DNA from: Rhodamnia argentea | Lineage: Eukaryota; Streptophyta; Magnoliopsida; Myrtales; Myrtaceae | Reading direction: 5' to 3' | Assembly: GCF_020921035.1 (NCBI RefSeq) | Contig: NC_063153.1 | Location: 7,254,001 to 7,318,000 of the forward strand | Length of the DNA stretch: 64,000 bases | Shown here: piece after piece, positions 34,991-46,991 of the stretch | Numbering within the stretch: the first letter of the stretch is position 1 | Layout of the letters: each line of letters begins with the position of its first letter | Program-made: the position numbers and the translations under genes | Notes under the pieces: model-generated | What the model saw: only the letters and a program-made list of their open reading frames with translations | Databases searched by the model: none | What the model was told of the DNA's origin: nothing

Positions 34991-36119
34991 AATGGCTTCT
35001 CTAAAATCTGCCAAATCCAAGAGAAAGGATGGAACAAATCCAACTACGGATAATATGGTTATAGGAGACGAGCATGGTGCTTGGTAATGACACCCCTCTC
35101 CCATATTGAACGAAGTTCAACTCAAAAAACATAAAATAAAATCGGTAGGTGAAAGGTACATGCGAAAGGGGTAGAATCGAACTCCGATATCATGTCGGAA
35201 GGTCCAATTTAAAAACTTAAACCGATAAGGCGAGGAAAAACACGAACATATATAAAAAGCATATAAAATTCATTGTCAAACGACGTCAAATATTTCATCG
35301 GGTGTCAAAAAAGTTAGGATGGTGATGAGATCAGTATAGTGGTGAATGAGGTCAAGAAGTCGCGATCAATGAGACGCCAAATGCAATGCAGAAAGCGGAG
35401 CATCAGATCTGCCTCTCTCTATAGACATTGTAAAGATTGGGAGACAAAGAAAGAGTTGAGATTATCAACAAAGCAGCATTTGGCGTAACGCTCCCATGGG
35501 GGTTGACTTGCGGGGCATGACTACACGACAACCTTGTTATATACAAGTATTGTAGCACATAAAAGGGATAATATGCTTGTTGTGCATCAAGAAGAGACAA
35601 TACATATGCCCTAGACGGCTTAGCTCAATTGGATCGCGACACAAGTCGCGAGATAGATGGATCAACAGATTCATTCCAAGTGTCAGCGAAAGAATCCGAT
35701 CTTATTCATAAATCTAAAAAAAAAATCAATTGGGGGCGTACACAATCCCTCTATGATCCTTGTTTACATCTACAACAAATGAACCGAATGATGGTCGCTT
35801 ATCTCCTTCCTTCCTTCCTTGCTTAAATTGAAAAACCCTAGAACCTTATTGAAGACCCCTATGGTGGGATGAAATATGTCCTCTAGCACCGTCCTAATTA
35901 TGCGGAGGGGCATACTCTTTGGTCACCCTCCGGTGCTTGTGGAAATATTAGTCTTCACCGATGATCTAACTTATAAAAATTTGAATGACTCCGTTCTTTT
36001 CCTGGCGCTCTTCTCCGGCGAGGTGTTCGGTTCCCTCGTATGCACAGAATAAAAAAAATTGACCTATGTCATGATTAGTGTGTGCCTCTTCGCGAGCCGA
36101 GAGTAATCTCCCTCTCCTG
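34991..36119. other. Intergenic, no gene recognised
   Basis: A 32-codon frame starts at 34992 ('MASLKSAKSKRKDGTN') but has no recognisable homologue. The remainder, including retroelement-like phrases near 35150-35230, shows no intact gene or clear element borders. The last part is the 3' region of the AP2 gene. Confidence 0.35.
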
Positions 36120-39100
36120 TCACGCGTCGAACTCGCATTGGAAACTCGGCGGGACGTACGTGTTGAGCTCGCGGAAGATAATGTCGTCTCCGTCGCCACC
36201 AAAGTTGTTGGAATCTTGATGACACTCGAAGTAGGTCTGAACATCAGCAGGAAAGCTGCGTCTCAGGGCCTCACTGGACTCCTCCGGCAGGATTGCCAAC
36301 GTCGCGTCGTCGGCTCGAGACGCCATCTCCATCATCTCCCTGAACTTCGACGACTGAAGCAGAAGCCCCAGGGCCGACGTGGCTCTCCGAGGCTGAACTT
36401 GGACAGCTTCTTTGTTACAATCTGATGTTTGGGGTTTCTGGAAATAGCTAAGGCCAAGCTCATTGCTGGGGTCTGTGGTTAAGACCTCGGTGTTATTATT
36501 GTTGGTATCCGGTTGAATAGCACCGCCGCCGCCGGCTGCAGCAGCATTAGGTTTTAGCCACTTGATGTAACGACTGAGGTCAAAGTTCGTGACGGCGTTA
36601 AGCCCTCGGTACTCTATCGCCGCCATATCGTATGCAACGGCAGCTTCTTCTTGTGTGGCTACAAGATCAATGAGACAATGGCTCAACATACGCTCTTGAG
36701 AAAAAGTTGCGATAACGACTTTAACTGAAGATGTAAGGCAGAAAAAAAAAATTCAAGCCAAAAAAGGAAAAGTTTATCGAAAGGAGCAATTGAAAAAGAA
36801 TATTTAGTATCGAAAATAAGATCAACTAAGTTATTATTCCATATTTTTACACCATTCACTAGGGGAAAGCATCGGGTTTGATTTAATCCGAGAACGAGAC
36901 CGCATCGGCCCGGTCCGACCAGTTCAAGACGGGTTTTAGAGAGAACAGTTCGCTTCCCGGTTCCGCAAACCTAAAAACAGACCTCGAATCGGTTCGATAA
37001 TAGGTTCCAAGGCTGGAACCGGCGATTCCACTCGGGAATCACATAGCATTTAGCTTGCATTAATTCTTCTATTTTCTCCACACAAAAGAAAGAATCTATA
37101 TGTTTGGCATTTGTGTCTTGGACATAACAAAAAGCCAAGACACAAATAAGATCAACTAAGTTATTATTCCATATTTTTACACCATTCACTAGGGTAATGG
37201 GACCGCATCGGCCTCGTCCGACCAGTTCAAGACCGGTTCTAGAGAGAGCAATTCGCTTCCCGGTTCGGCAAACCTAAAACCGACCTAGAATCGGTTCCAA
37301 GGCTGGAACCACCCATTCTACTCAAGAATCACATAGCATTTAGCCTGCATTAGTTCTTCTATTTTCGCCGCACAAAAGAAAGAATCTATGCGTTTGGCAT
37401 TTGTGTCAAGGACATAACAAAAAGCCAATGCAAACATCCAAATCGTATGCAAGTGTAGGATGAAGAGCATAAGAAAAGTTTAATTAAGTTGCCATCTTAT
37501 GTGCGACTTTTCCGTAAATCTTCGAAAGCAGTATCTCAATTTTAGATTCCGAAAAGAATAGGTTGCAAAGTCGCTTGATATTGTCCATTACGGTTGAGAG
37601 TTTCGACAAGCAACATTGTCTCGAAGGAAAATGACATTTGATTTTAACGACATGTTATTCGCAAATTAGATTTACCCACGTATTTTCCTCATTAGTGAAT
37701 TTTTTTTTTTTTTTGCGATTACGACTCTCGTCGATATTATTTAAGAAGTAAGATATTTACCATATGTCCCTAAATAAAGATATTTGTTTCCGAAGACTCT
37801 CCCAATGCGAGCTTCCCACCTTCCATTGTGGTGATGCCTAACATTAAGTAAGAAAAAACAAATAATTAAATCAAGGGTTCACTCCAAATGTTCCATTTAA
37901 TTATAATATCATCTTATGATTTCTTGAAATGTAATGGGAATCATGGGGAAAATGTACGTACCTTGCGACACCTCTATATTTCGAAACTCCACGAGAAAAC
38001 CCACTGCTTTTCCTGCACGATGTATCAACTAAGCACGGTAAAAATGTTTTCATTTTTTCAACTAAGCACGGTAAAAATGTTTGCTAAATTTGTAAAAGAA
38101 GAAAAATTATTTCAAGTGCTGACGTCACTTCCATCATCTGCATTTGATTAATCTAGGTCAAGGTCGGATCTAATGAATCGAGCAGGCCGCCCCTCACCTC
38201 CTTAATGATCCGATGTACTCCTCTCTCGACTGTCCCTCCATTTCTCCTAGCTCCTTTTGGTACGTCGAGACCTGCATTGGAAGATCAAGAATAATATTTC
38301 TTAATTGTTGTACTTTTTCCATAATCATGTTGAGTATAATACATAATGACGACCGTATAGTTACCGGGAAGTTGAGAATGGTGTCTTGTCCCCAGTATTT
38401 AAGCGCCGCCAAGTCATAAGCGTGCGCGGCCGCTTCTTCGTCGTCGTAAGCGCCTGAGAAAACCCGTGAAAAATTAGAAAGAATGGTTCTCATTAGAATG
38501 TTAAGAAGAGAAAAACAAGAAAAAAGGAGATAAAATGTCATCATCAATGGCTATCAAACATTAGGGTGAGATCAATCAAGCAAGACACTTACCAAGATAC
38601 ACTGAAGTAATTGAGCAAGATCCCATGCAAATCACCAACGTTTGCAGATACCCAGATGGTGAAAGAGAAGAAAAACATTGTCATCAGCTAAATGTTATGT
38701 CACCAAGAACACGAGTTTTTTTTTTTATCTCGAGATCGGTATACATTTATTCAGATCGCGAACCTTGCCGTCCCTTCTTGTTCTGCGACTCGTTCCAGCA
38801 GTTCTTGTCCCACAGGTGCGCCTCGTACCGGCCGGTCCACCGGTGCCTGAACATAGTTAGCAACAAGCACAAGCAAAGACCAGATCATTCCGCCGAAGCT
38901 AAACCCAAAACTCGAGCGCAAGAACCGAGATCAAGGTGGTAGCCGATAGTGACCTGGTGACTCCTCGGTATATCGAGCTGCGTTGAGGAGGAGAGTCTCT
39001 CGGCACGGTCCTCCGAGTCCGCTTAACCTTGGCCACACAGCCATTGGCGACGGTAGCCACGGCGGCGGCGCCAGTACCGCTCTTGTTGCTCTCGCCCACA

Positions 39101-39153
39101 GCAGCAGCGGCGGCGGTGACGCCTCTCCGTTTTTGCTGTGATAACTTCACCAT
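36120..39153 (-). CDS. WRI4: WRINKLED-type double-AP2 transcription factor (WRI4/WRI3-like)
   Basis: Eight exons give 373 residues: 39153-38954, 38846-38764, 38601-38593, 38453-38365, 38271-38198, 38012-37962, 37837-37761, 36658-36120. First AP2 domain: '[20 protein letters not shown]' then '[16 protein letters not shown]', the VYL micro-exon and '[20 protein letters not shown]'. Linker: '[19 protein letters not shown]'. Second AP2: '[14 protein letters not shown]', '[19 protein letters not shown]', '[20 protein letters not shown]'. The tail '[18 protein letters not shown]' and 'EFDA' matches WRI4/WRI3 rather than WRI1. These nuclear factors activate fatty-acid synthesis genes; WRI4 supports stem wax production (family knowledge). 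I chose the ATG at 39153 because a TATA box lies about 130 bp upstream and an earlier in-frame ATG lies above that box. Intron 7 holds a tandem duplication. Confidence 0.93.
36816..37429. repeat. Tandem duplication inside intron 7 of the WRI4-like gene
   Basis: Unit 1 is 36816-37139 and unit 2 is 37146-37429. Both start 'ataagatcaactaagttatt' and both contain 'gaatcacatagcatttagc' and 'gacataacaaaaagcca'. Unit 2 is about 40 bp shorter, lacking a piece just after 'cactaggg'. The units hold 'ggttcc'-rich sequence like that of the hAT MITEs elsewhere in the window. Confidence 0.8.
38593..38601 (-). other. 9-nt micro-exon (VYL) of the WRI4-like gene
   Basis: TGTATCTTG on the minus strand lies between an AG acceptor (38602-38603) and a GT donor (38591-38592). 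Joined to the last base of exon 2 it encodes V-Y-L inside the first AP2 domain. The same micro-exon is known in Arabidopsis WRI1. Without it the domain loses three residues but stays in frame. Confidence 0.9.
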
Positions 39154-39282
39154 GGGGAACAATGACAAATCAAGAACATAAACGAATGGAGAAGAAGAAG
39201 AAGAAGAAGAAGATGAAGCAAGTGCAACCAAAAAGAAGGAAATAATTAAGGAATAGGACTGGGTCCTCCAATGGAGCGAGAG

Positions 39283-39293
39283 GGTTATAAAGG
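39283..39293 (-). promoter_or_regulatory. TATA box of the WRI4-like gene
   Basis: The minus strand reads 'CCTTTATAACC', followed about 30 bp on by a plausible start-site region and a leader of roughly 100 bp to the ATG at 39153. Confidence 0.55.
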
Positions 39294-39309
39294 AGGGGGC
39301 CATGGAAGT

Positions 39310-40082
39310 CTGTGGGCTGGCAAATTAAGAAGAGAGGCCGGCCAAACGGGCGATTTCTTTATTAATTTTTTTTTATTTAAAAAAAATGTTGCCGTCTAAA
39401 CGGCTTGTCATGGCCTCTTCTCTCTTGTTTTCATGTGAGTGCAATCCCCCCACACCCTTGTGTCGTCCCCATCTTAACTAAGTAGATTTCATCATCTTGA
39501 CTTCGTTTGCGGGGGTATTTGTGTAATAACAACCCCGTGGGGCCCGTTGGGAAGCGTGACAGAATTCTCGAGCGAGGGGATATCGCTCAGAGGGAGCCAA
39601 ATTGGAGTGTGATACTATGCTTGATTCAACTTGATTTTTGTAAGTCTGTGACTTAAGACGTCATGAGCCGAATGATATGCCCGATTAGATCTAATTTTTC
39701 ACCCAGTCTATAACTGAAGATGTTATGAGCCAACACTGTTGAGACCTAAATTTTAGGTAATATTAGTCTATGCAATGTGTAACGCGGATATTACAAAAAA
39801 TAATTATGTATTAATTCTATGATTAAATGCCATCTACATGAGGCATTACTGATTTTTTTTTTTTTTGGGGATATTCTTTACCAATTAGAAACAGGAAACT
39901 GGCCCACATCTACGTGATAAAGTAATTGAGAAGGAAATAAACATGTATCAACTCCTAATCGGGCATGACTAAATTATCTTGAATTACTATATGGTTTCTA
40001 ATGCATCAAACATATGAAATCCTAAATTAGCAAATATGCATAGATGAATATAACCTAAAATATACATGAACATATGATAAAA

Positions 40083-40132
<50 letters not shown>

Positions 40133-42633
40133 GGAGGAGGAGGGGCACTTGGAGAGAATTAAATCGAGAGATAGACAAAGATAACAGATCTAAGGAGACA
40201 AGCTAACATGGCGGAGCTCACGATGAAGGTGGCGACGGTGGCCACCTCCTGTGACATTGCTATCAAGGCTAACAATGCAACCTGAAAAGGGGGCGAGGGG
40301 GTTAAATAGGATAGTTTGCAAAACTAAACAATTTTTCACGGGATAATTCAAGTTAAAGATGTAGGATCAACTTGACAATATTGGATGCAATATGCTTTCA
40401 TAAGATAAATATTGTAATAAGAAAAGAGATAAGAGATGATGCATGTTGTCTTATAATGGTTCGGTTTTGATCAAGCATGCATTTACTCTCCTAAACTATC
40501 AGCTACCAACAAGGCTGGAATCCATTACTATTCCAATTGAGTAGTTACAACAAAACAAGTGCCGTTTCTACTAGAAGTTAATAGATTTCACTATCCATAA
40601 AGAAGCACCGATAGGCTTAGACACTCCTCAAACCACTTATATGAGCATGTAACAAAAATTCTTAATAAACAACATGTGCAATTTTTTTCGACTAGTTTTA
40701 TGACTGTCAAAAGCCTAAGAATCCCCGATGGTCCATGGAATATTTGGCTTTTCGAACTTTAGGACAAAAGGGGTGGGTTCGTTTCATGAAAAGTCAACAA
40801 TTTAAACTAACTATGTATAATTTCACTTAATTAATTTTTCCAAAAGAGATACGGATATCTTTAAATAAAATGATTTTCAAATTATTTAACTATTGCGACA
40901 CTAACTAACCGGTTAATTGTTTGCCATGACGGGAAAATTTGCCTTAGGTAGGCCATTACATGAATTCACGGCGTTGTGCACTTTCACAATATTAAGCTCA
41001 TTTGTGCATACCATGATGGGACCCGAACGGAAGCCCTGAAAAGAGTAGTCGAAATATGGAATTGCTTGCATTTGATGTCGCGGAGATTCATAATTGCATC
41101 TTGCGTCTAATTCACACACAAATCAGATCCTTAAATCATAAAGCCGACCCATGACCCACGAGGCTCAAAGTCAAGGCTGCCTTTTACCGTAAGTACATAC
41201 GCAATCAAGCAATTTTATCAAGTTCTAACGAGGCGTGCAGTTTTCACTTTTTTAGTGGACTTTTTCTTTGTACGACTCATATGTACCCAATCTATCACAT
41301 CAGCCGAGAAAATGCAAAGACAAGAGTAAATTGCACCCATGGTTATTTAGTCCATCACGAAATAATAATTCTAATTTCGATCGTTTGACGTGCTAAACTT
41401 TCAATTTTTTCCATAAATGATGCAATTAGACAGGGAAGAACAAGACCGACATTTTGGCTAACTCATAAATTGATGGATATCGTTAATTTTCCGAATGGCG
41501 TGTGATTGACAAAGATCCGCCACATCGATAGTCCATCGAGCGGGCCACATTCTAGTCGAAGAGCGTCAATCGGACATGAATTAAAGTTATTTGGCAATGA
41601 GAAAGTACTTTTAGCGGCCTGATTGATAATGTACGAAAATTTAGGGACCCCTAATGAAATTTAGAGGAAAAAACAATCCTGTAAAGTGGCCATAAAAAAT
41701 GATTTTCATAAATCTATTCATTCAAGTGCCACGTGTGCGAAGAATAAACCCGACTCTATTTCATCTGGTGTGGTCAGTACTTTGGATGGGAATTACAAAG
41801 CTCAACACCTCGTGCGGACCACCATAAATGAGCCTAAATCCAAGTCCATTTGGCATCATAAGTCGACAGGATCGGGAATATGAAGCAAGGAATCATCGGA
41901 GCACGGCCGATTCGCGATTCCCATGTGGCCTGAATAGAATGTACATAATGTCTTAATTCGAACTCGGGCGCCGAGGAATGAACGACGAAGGTCGACAAAC
42001 AAGCTTATCACTTGTGCGATTACTTAGAGTTTGTAAATTCACGGTTTATAATTGTTGCAAGAATTCATGGCCAAAAACGTCTACCTTTTGATGCACAATA
42101 AGAGAGCTACCAAAGAATATTGGTTGAATCACCGGCGCACAATGGACGAATCTACAACTCCACAATGACCCGAGTATAATCATAAGGAAAATATTCTCGT
42201 TCCATAGCATAAAGGCTGATCGTCTTCTCAAAGTAACGATGGAAATCTTTGTGTGTATATCTGATGGAGAGGAGAACGTACATTAGTGTACCTTTATGTT
42301 TTCTCGAATAATTCGTGTTTAGAAAATTATTAACTTCCTCAATTTATAAGGGACGGTGAGAAGTTATCAAAGATAGGGTGTGTTTTGAGAGGTCAATGGG
42401 TGTGTTTGAGAGGCACCGTTTGAGAGGTGACAACTATTTATGACGCGCCGAAACCGATCCACATGACCTCTAGCTTCATTGACAAACCACTTTACCAACC
42501 GAAATTGCTTATTGACATGCCATAAAAAGCATGTGCAGAAAACGTGTAGGATCTACAAAACTATAAGGGGATATCTACTCATATGGTTGGTTCTTCGCTC
42601 TCAATGTTGGGAATGCTAATATATGGTCGATAT
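39310..42633. other. Gene-free intergenic stretch with minor repeats
   Basis: No gene recognised. It holds a GA microsatellite (40086-40129) and an imperfect direct duplication of about 65-70 bp at about 39610-39735 (both copies end 'atgagcc'). The rest is AT-rich with short frames only. Confidence 0.4.
40086..40129 (+). repeat. GA microsatellite
   Basis: A GA dinucleotide run of about 44 bp, between the WRI4-like promoter and the intergenic stretch. Confidence 0.95.
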
Positions 42634-42982
42634 GGTGTAAAAGGACACCACAAGTGCCACAACTTTTGTGCAGTACTCATTTGAGTATGATAACATTTCT
42701 CTCGATTACTTAGGTGTCATAACTTATGTACAGCACTCACTTAAGTGTCAGAACTTTTTTTTGATCATTTAAGTGTTATATAATAGCTTCAATTGATCAT
42801 TTGAATGTTATAACTTTATAAGTTCGTTCACCCTAACCGTACTAAAGTGATCACATTGAAAATTATAGCACTCAAGTGAACCTTTTTTAAAAGTCGTGGC
42901 ACTAAAGTAGTCCAAAAAAAAAATTGTGACATTCAACTGAGCTCTATACGAAAGTCATGACACTTATGATGGCTTTATCCCT
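42634..42982. mobile_element. Mutator-like MITE, short relative of the 1.1-kb and 61.6-kb elements
   Basis: The left arm ('acaagtgccacaacttttg') is mirrored by the right arm on the other strand ('cataagtgtcatgactttcg'), and the right end carries GGGATAAAG. Internal 'cacttaagtgtca' units repeat in both orientations. It lacks the GC-rich core. No convincing target duplication. Confidence 0.5.
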
Positions 42983-44456
42983 TCGATTCGGTTGTTATGC
43001 ATCTTAGCAAAAGTATCTTAATATTATATGAATAAGGGTTTCAAAGACGTGACAAAATGAAACATTATTGTGCTATTTTCCTTTTTTGAAAAACAACGGT
43101 TTGTTAGTTTAATTTATTTTCTGACCGAGGGTTTTAATTGTTTATAGCTATATTGGCTTTTAGTTCTTATCCACCAGTTTAGTTTGTTGTTGTTTAGAAC
43201 TCAACTATTTTCTAAAGTTAAGATTCAAATGTCATCGCCGAACAATTGCGTCCATTAGCATGAGTGTGGTTCCCTTTACGGATTCATCTAGAGGCACCTT
43301 CCAGAGAAATTATTACTAACGTTTTGTTTATTTCATGAAAAATAAGTAATTTCAAAATATTTTTTTCAAAAAATGATGACTTATATCGCTTACAAAATTG
43401 AATGACCGAAAAATATTTAAATCATCTAAGCAAATGTTTGGACGCAATTTGTTGTCGATGATGAAAATATTTTTTGTTAGCTAATTACTCAAACCATACA
43501 TGCAATCATCATCAGGAAAATGTTTTCAAAATCACTCATTTTTCGCAAAATCTATAGAGCGTAAGAGAGCACCATTAATGTTGCTCTATCCTAAATTCCT
43601 TCCTTTCCTCTTCATCTCCTTCATCCTTTCTCTACATTGGCCATCACTTCAATGCTTAGGGTGTCTTTGGTTGGCAGAAGACTCCATGAAAAAGGAAAGT
43701 GATTTCCCAAAAATCATTTTCTACAAAACAGCTTGTTTTTCTTTATTTGGAGATATGCACCCGAAGACGTTTTCGAGGGTTTGTTTCTCATTTGTAAAAT
43801 AATTTCGTCTCATGACTTTATTTGAGGCCAAAAATTAAAATTTCAAATTTGTAAATGTATTTCTTATTATTTATTTTATGCCGATCGCCGGGTCTCGACA
43901 ATCGGCCACACGAGATGGCCAATGAGCTCGAGCCTTGCCAGCCTTGAGCGAGTGACGCTCCACCTCGAGTGGCCAATGGTCGGCCGACGGCCGAAGAAGA
44001 GAAAGGGAAAAAAATAAAAAGAACAGAAAATAAGGAATAAAGAATTAAAAAGGGAAAAATAAAATAAAGAAAATATTAAAATGTTAAAATAATTCAAAAA
44101 TCAAAATATCGAAAATTTGAGAGGAGAAATTTTAGAAAGTGTTTTCACCTCTTCAGATTGGGAAATTCAATTTCCTAATTTCATGCATGAATTTATCATC
44201 AACCGAAAAATGTTTTCCGTCAATTAAATTATTTTCAATGAGCCAAATGGGTGAAAGTCTGAAAAACACTTTCTCTCAAATTATCACACTCTTAAATTTT
44301 GCTCATCCTCCACTTGTTACGCAGACTAAGTGAGGAAGACTGGATTCTCGGCATTGCATCCCGAGGATAGTATTTCATCGGAGCCGAATCCATTAGATCG
44401 CGAATCCCATTAGGGAAATCACTATTTTCAAGATGGTTGAAAAACGTCGATATGCC
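42983..44456. other. Gene-free stretch of degenerate repeats
   Basis: 43300-44330 contains 'aaaatgtttt'- and 'aatttcc'-rich arms around a short GC-rich core (about 43880-44000), likely another decayed inverted-repeat element without clear borders. No gene recognised. Confidence 0.35.
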
Positions 44457-45081
44457 TAGGCGTGAGCGGTTTCGGGTTCCTTACGGGTTCCACCTGGAAC
44501 CTAGAACCTACCCCGTCGGAATAGATTCCTCATTTTTTGGAACTTGGAACCTACCCGTCATACCTTGGAACCCGGAATCTACCCTATCACGGGTTCTAGG
44601 GTCGGTTCCAGGGTACCCGAGAACCTATCAATTTCTGTTATTTTCTTTTATTTTTTTATTTTTAGTTAAACAAAATGACAGTGAACGCTACAACATCTAA
44701 AAGAAAGTAGAGGTGAGTGATTTTAGACTCTGTACAAGTTACATTTAGAACCCGAAACCAATCTATTGGAACACGTTTATCATTTTTTGGAACCTGAAAC
44801 CTAAAAATTTGTTTGGCTTCAAATTATACACTCATCATCGGATGCCATAGAATATTATACAATCATGCAAAAACATATACCAAGAAAAATATAAAAATTT
44901 ATTTCAGAATCTAGGGTCCAGGTTCCAAATAGTGGAACCCGAAACCTACCCGTTGGAACAGGTTCCTCAATTTTTGAAACCCGGAACCTACCCCGCATAC
45001 CTTGAAACCTGGAACCGGACCGGATCCTACGGGTTCCCGTTCCAAGTTCTTGGTTCTACCCCGGAACCATGCTCACCCCTA
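44457..45081. mobile_element. hAT-type MITE (625 bp) with exact 8-bp target duplication
   Basis: GATATGCC flanks it on both sides (44449-44456 and 45082-45089), exact. The ends are TAGGCGTGAGCGG at left and TAGGGGTGAGCATGG on the other strand at right, typical hAT ends. The inside is made of 'ggttcc' / 'ggaacc' repeats in both orientations, such as 'ggaacctaccc' and 'gggttcc'. No coding capacity. Confidence 0.88.
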
Positions 45082-45119
45082 GATATGCCTTACCCGCAAG
45101 GTTTCTCTTTATTACTAAC

Positions 45120-45669
45120 ACAAAATCACAAACCTATTAAAATTAAGCAAATTTAGCTCTAAACTTTTTTTTTTGGCCAATTAAGTCCTAAACCATTTGT
45201 AATCATGTCAATTCAACTCATTTTTCCAGTCGGCATCGACATGGCAAAATTTTAATAATATCTTAATATTTTTCTAATTTTTGTAATAATTTTTTTATTT
45301 TCTTTTTTTTAGGGCCGGCGACCTCCGCCGGCCACCGGTGAGGGTTACTGTCCTCGCCGGCCATAGCCCTTGCCGGCCCTTGGGCACGGATCACGAGCCT
45401 TTGCACGATGGCCAACAAAGGTCGTCGACCCTCGGATGGTGGCAAGGTTAAAAAAGACATAAAAAATTAATAAGACAAATAATTAGGAAAGAAATTGAAA
45501 TATATCAAAATATTATCAAAAGTTTGTCACGTCGGTGTTGCCCGACCAAATAGACTGAATTGATATAATTGCAAAAGGTTTAGGACTCAATTGACCAAAA
45601 AAAATGTTTAGGACTGAATTGGCACAATTGTAATAGACTTAGGACTTTTTTTTTTTCATAATATTCCCA
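45120..45669. mobile_element. Inverted-repeat element with GC-rich core
   Basis: The left arm ('ggccaattaagtcctaaacc') and right arm on the other strand ('ggtcaattgagtcctaaacc') are inverted copies. Between them an AT-rich part encloses a GC-rich core (about 45310-45450) with 'gccggcga' motifs. The right edge looks like '...aatattccc'; the left edge is unclear and I found no duplication. Confidence 0.55.
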
Positions 45670-45934
45670 AGCTTGAGCATATTGAAACAGAGAGCAACCA
45701 TAATACCGTAAGTATCTAAACTTTTCTCCCATTACTTTTAAATAGACAGCCTAAACTTTTCACATGCAACTCACATTCCTCCATTTAAACCATGGATGGA
45801 AAATGTCTACGTGGGCACTAAAGCTATTAAATAGCCATTAATTATCCACGTCAACGTTAGATTCAGCCTCTTGACTTATGCTAGGCCAGTAGAGACATAT
45901 TGGACACCTAAGATCATCCAAGTCATCAAACTAT

Positions 45935-45955
45935 CTCTCTCTCTCTCTCTCTCTC
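45935..45955 (+). repeat. CT microsatellite
   Basis: A CT dinucleotide run of about 20 bp. Confidence 0.9.
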
Positions 45956-46226
45956 CTCCATCACCTAAATTATGTTGAAGAAGTGATCCCACATCAGCAA
46001 TTGCGCTTTGTTTTTTGCAGGGTAAGCGAAGCCACATCAACACATTCTAATGACAAGCCAATCGACACAGGGTGGTTTTGTGAGGGACTCCGTGGTTGAG
46101 CAGTGTTGGTCACTTACGCAGCCTATTTTTTGAATCTAATAGTTGCAAAGTTGCTGACCATGGCACAAGTGTCCGAAAATCGGGGCCGAATTTTCGGATT
46201 GCCTCTGGAATTTCATTGATCGACCC

Positions 46227-46991
46227 TAGAGTTGTCAAGATGGATCACAAACCCATATGCTAACCCAAAAAGTTATATATGGGCCGGCTTAAATCCAAAT
46301 TATGGGTCATAAATAGATTTTGAAAAAATAAAACCAAAAAAATATGTGTGTTAGTGGGTCAATTAGTAGCCTACTTTTAACACAAATTAATATGGAGCCG
46401 GTCCATGGAGCAACCCATTCTTTTTCATTTTTGGTCAAAAAGCCGTATATTCTTCAAAAACAATAATTTAATGGGAAATTTATTAAATACGGATCCCGGG
46501 TCGGATTGGGTATGTTTCGCTAAATTTGCATTGAGTATGAATGGGTTAATTTGGGTTGGACTATTTTCGACCCGACCCACCTATTTGATAGGCCTAAGCG
46601 AGCCTAGCAAAAATATTTTTGTTGATGGCAATATGGTTTCTAATCGTGTGATGATTGCCATAGTCCCCATCCATCTTTCACAATTGGAGTGAAAAATGCT
46701 TCTAATATGGGCCCAGAAGCCCAAGCCGAACCAGGAACTTAGTTTGACCGACCGGTCAACTTTCGGAGTCTTGTACTACACTACTAGTCAAAGGTCGTGG
46801 CTGGTCAAAGGTAGTGGCTCGAGTCAAGTCTCTTACAAAAAAAATTTACTTTCCGATTCGAACTCTCTCCTCCTCGCACCTTCGTCTTCTCTTTTAGCTC
46901 GTACTCGCTTAAAGTTTCATTTCCTTCTCGAAAAATAAATAATTAAAAAATATTAAAAAAATCGATGTAACTCACCCATTTGACACCTCTA
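46227..46991. mobile_element. Possible hAT-type element (765 bp), degenerate
   Basis: The left end TAGAGTTGTCAAGATGG and the right end on the other strand TAGAGGTGTCAAATGGG match well and look like hAT ends. The 8-bp flanks agree at only about four positions, so age or a second insertion has blurred them. The inside includes unrelated-looking sequence at about 46610-46930. Confidence 0.45.

Noticed and set aside
35610..35680. tRNA-like phrase 'cggcttagctcaattgg'
   Set aside because: I could not form an acceptor stem, anticodon arm and T arm of normal spacing around it.
39154..39303. 50-residue N-terminal extension of the WRI4-like protein
   Set aside because: The upstream ATG lies above the TATA box, and the extension is a Ser-run encoded by a GAA/CTT repeat; relatives start close to the chosen ATG.
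46405..46692. 95-codon plus-strand frame
   Set aside because: It lies inside a degenerate hAT-type element and has no transposase motif.
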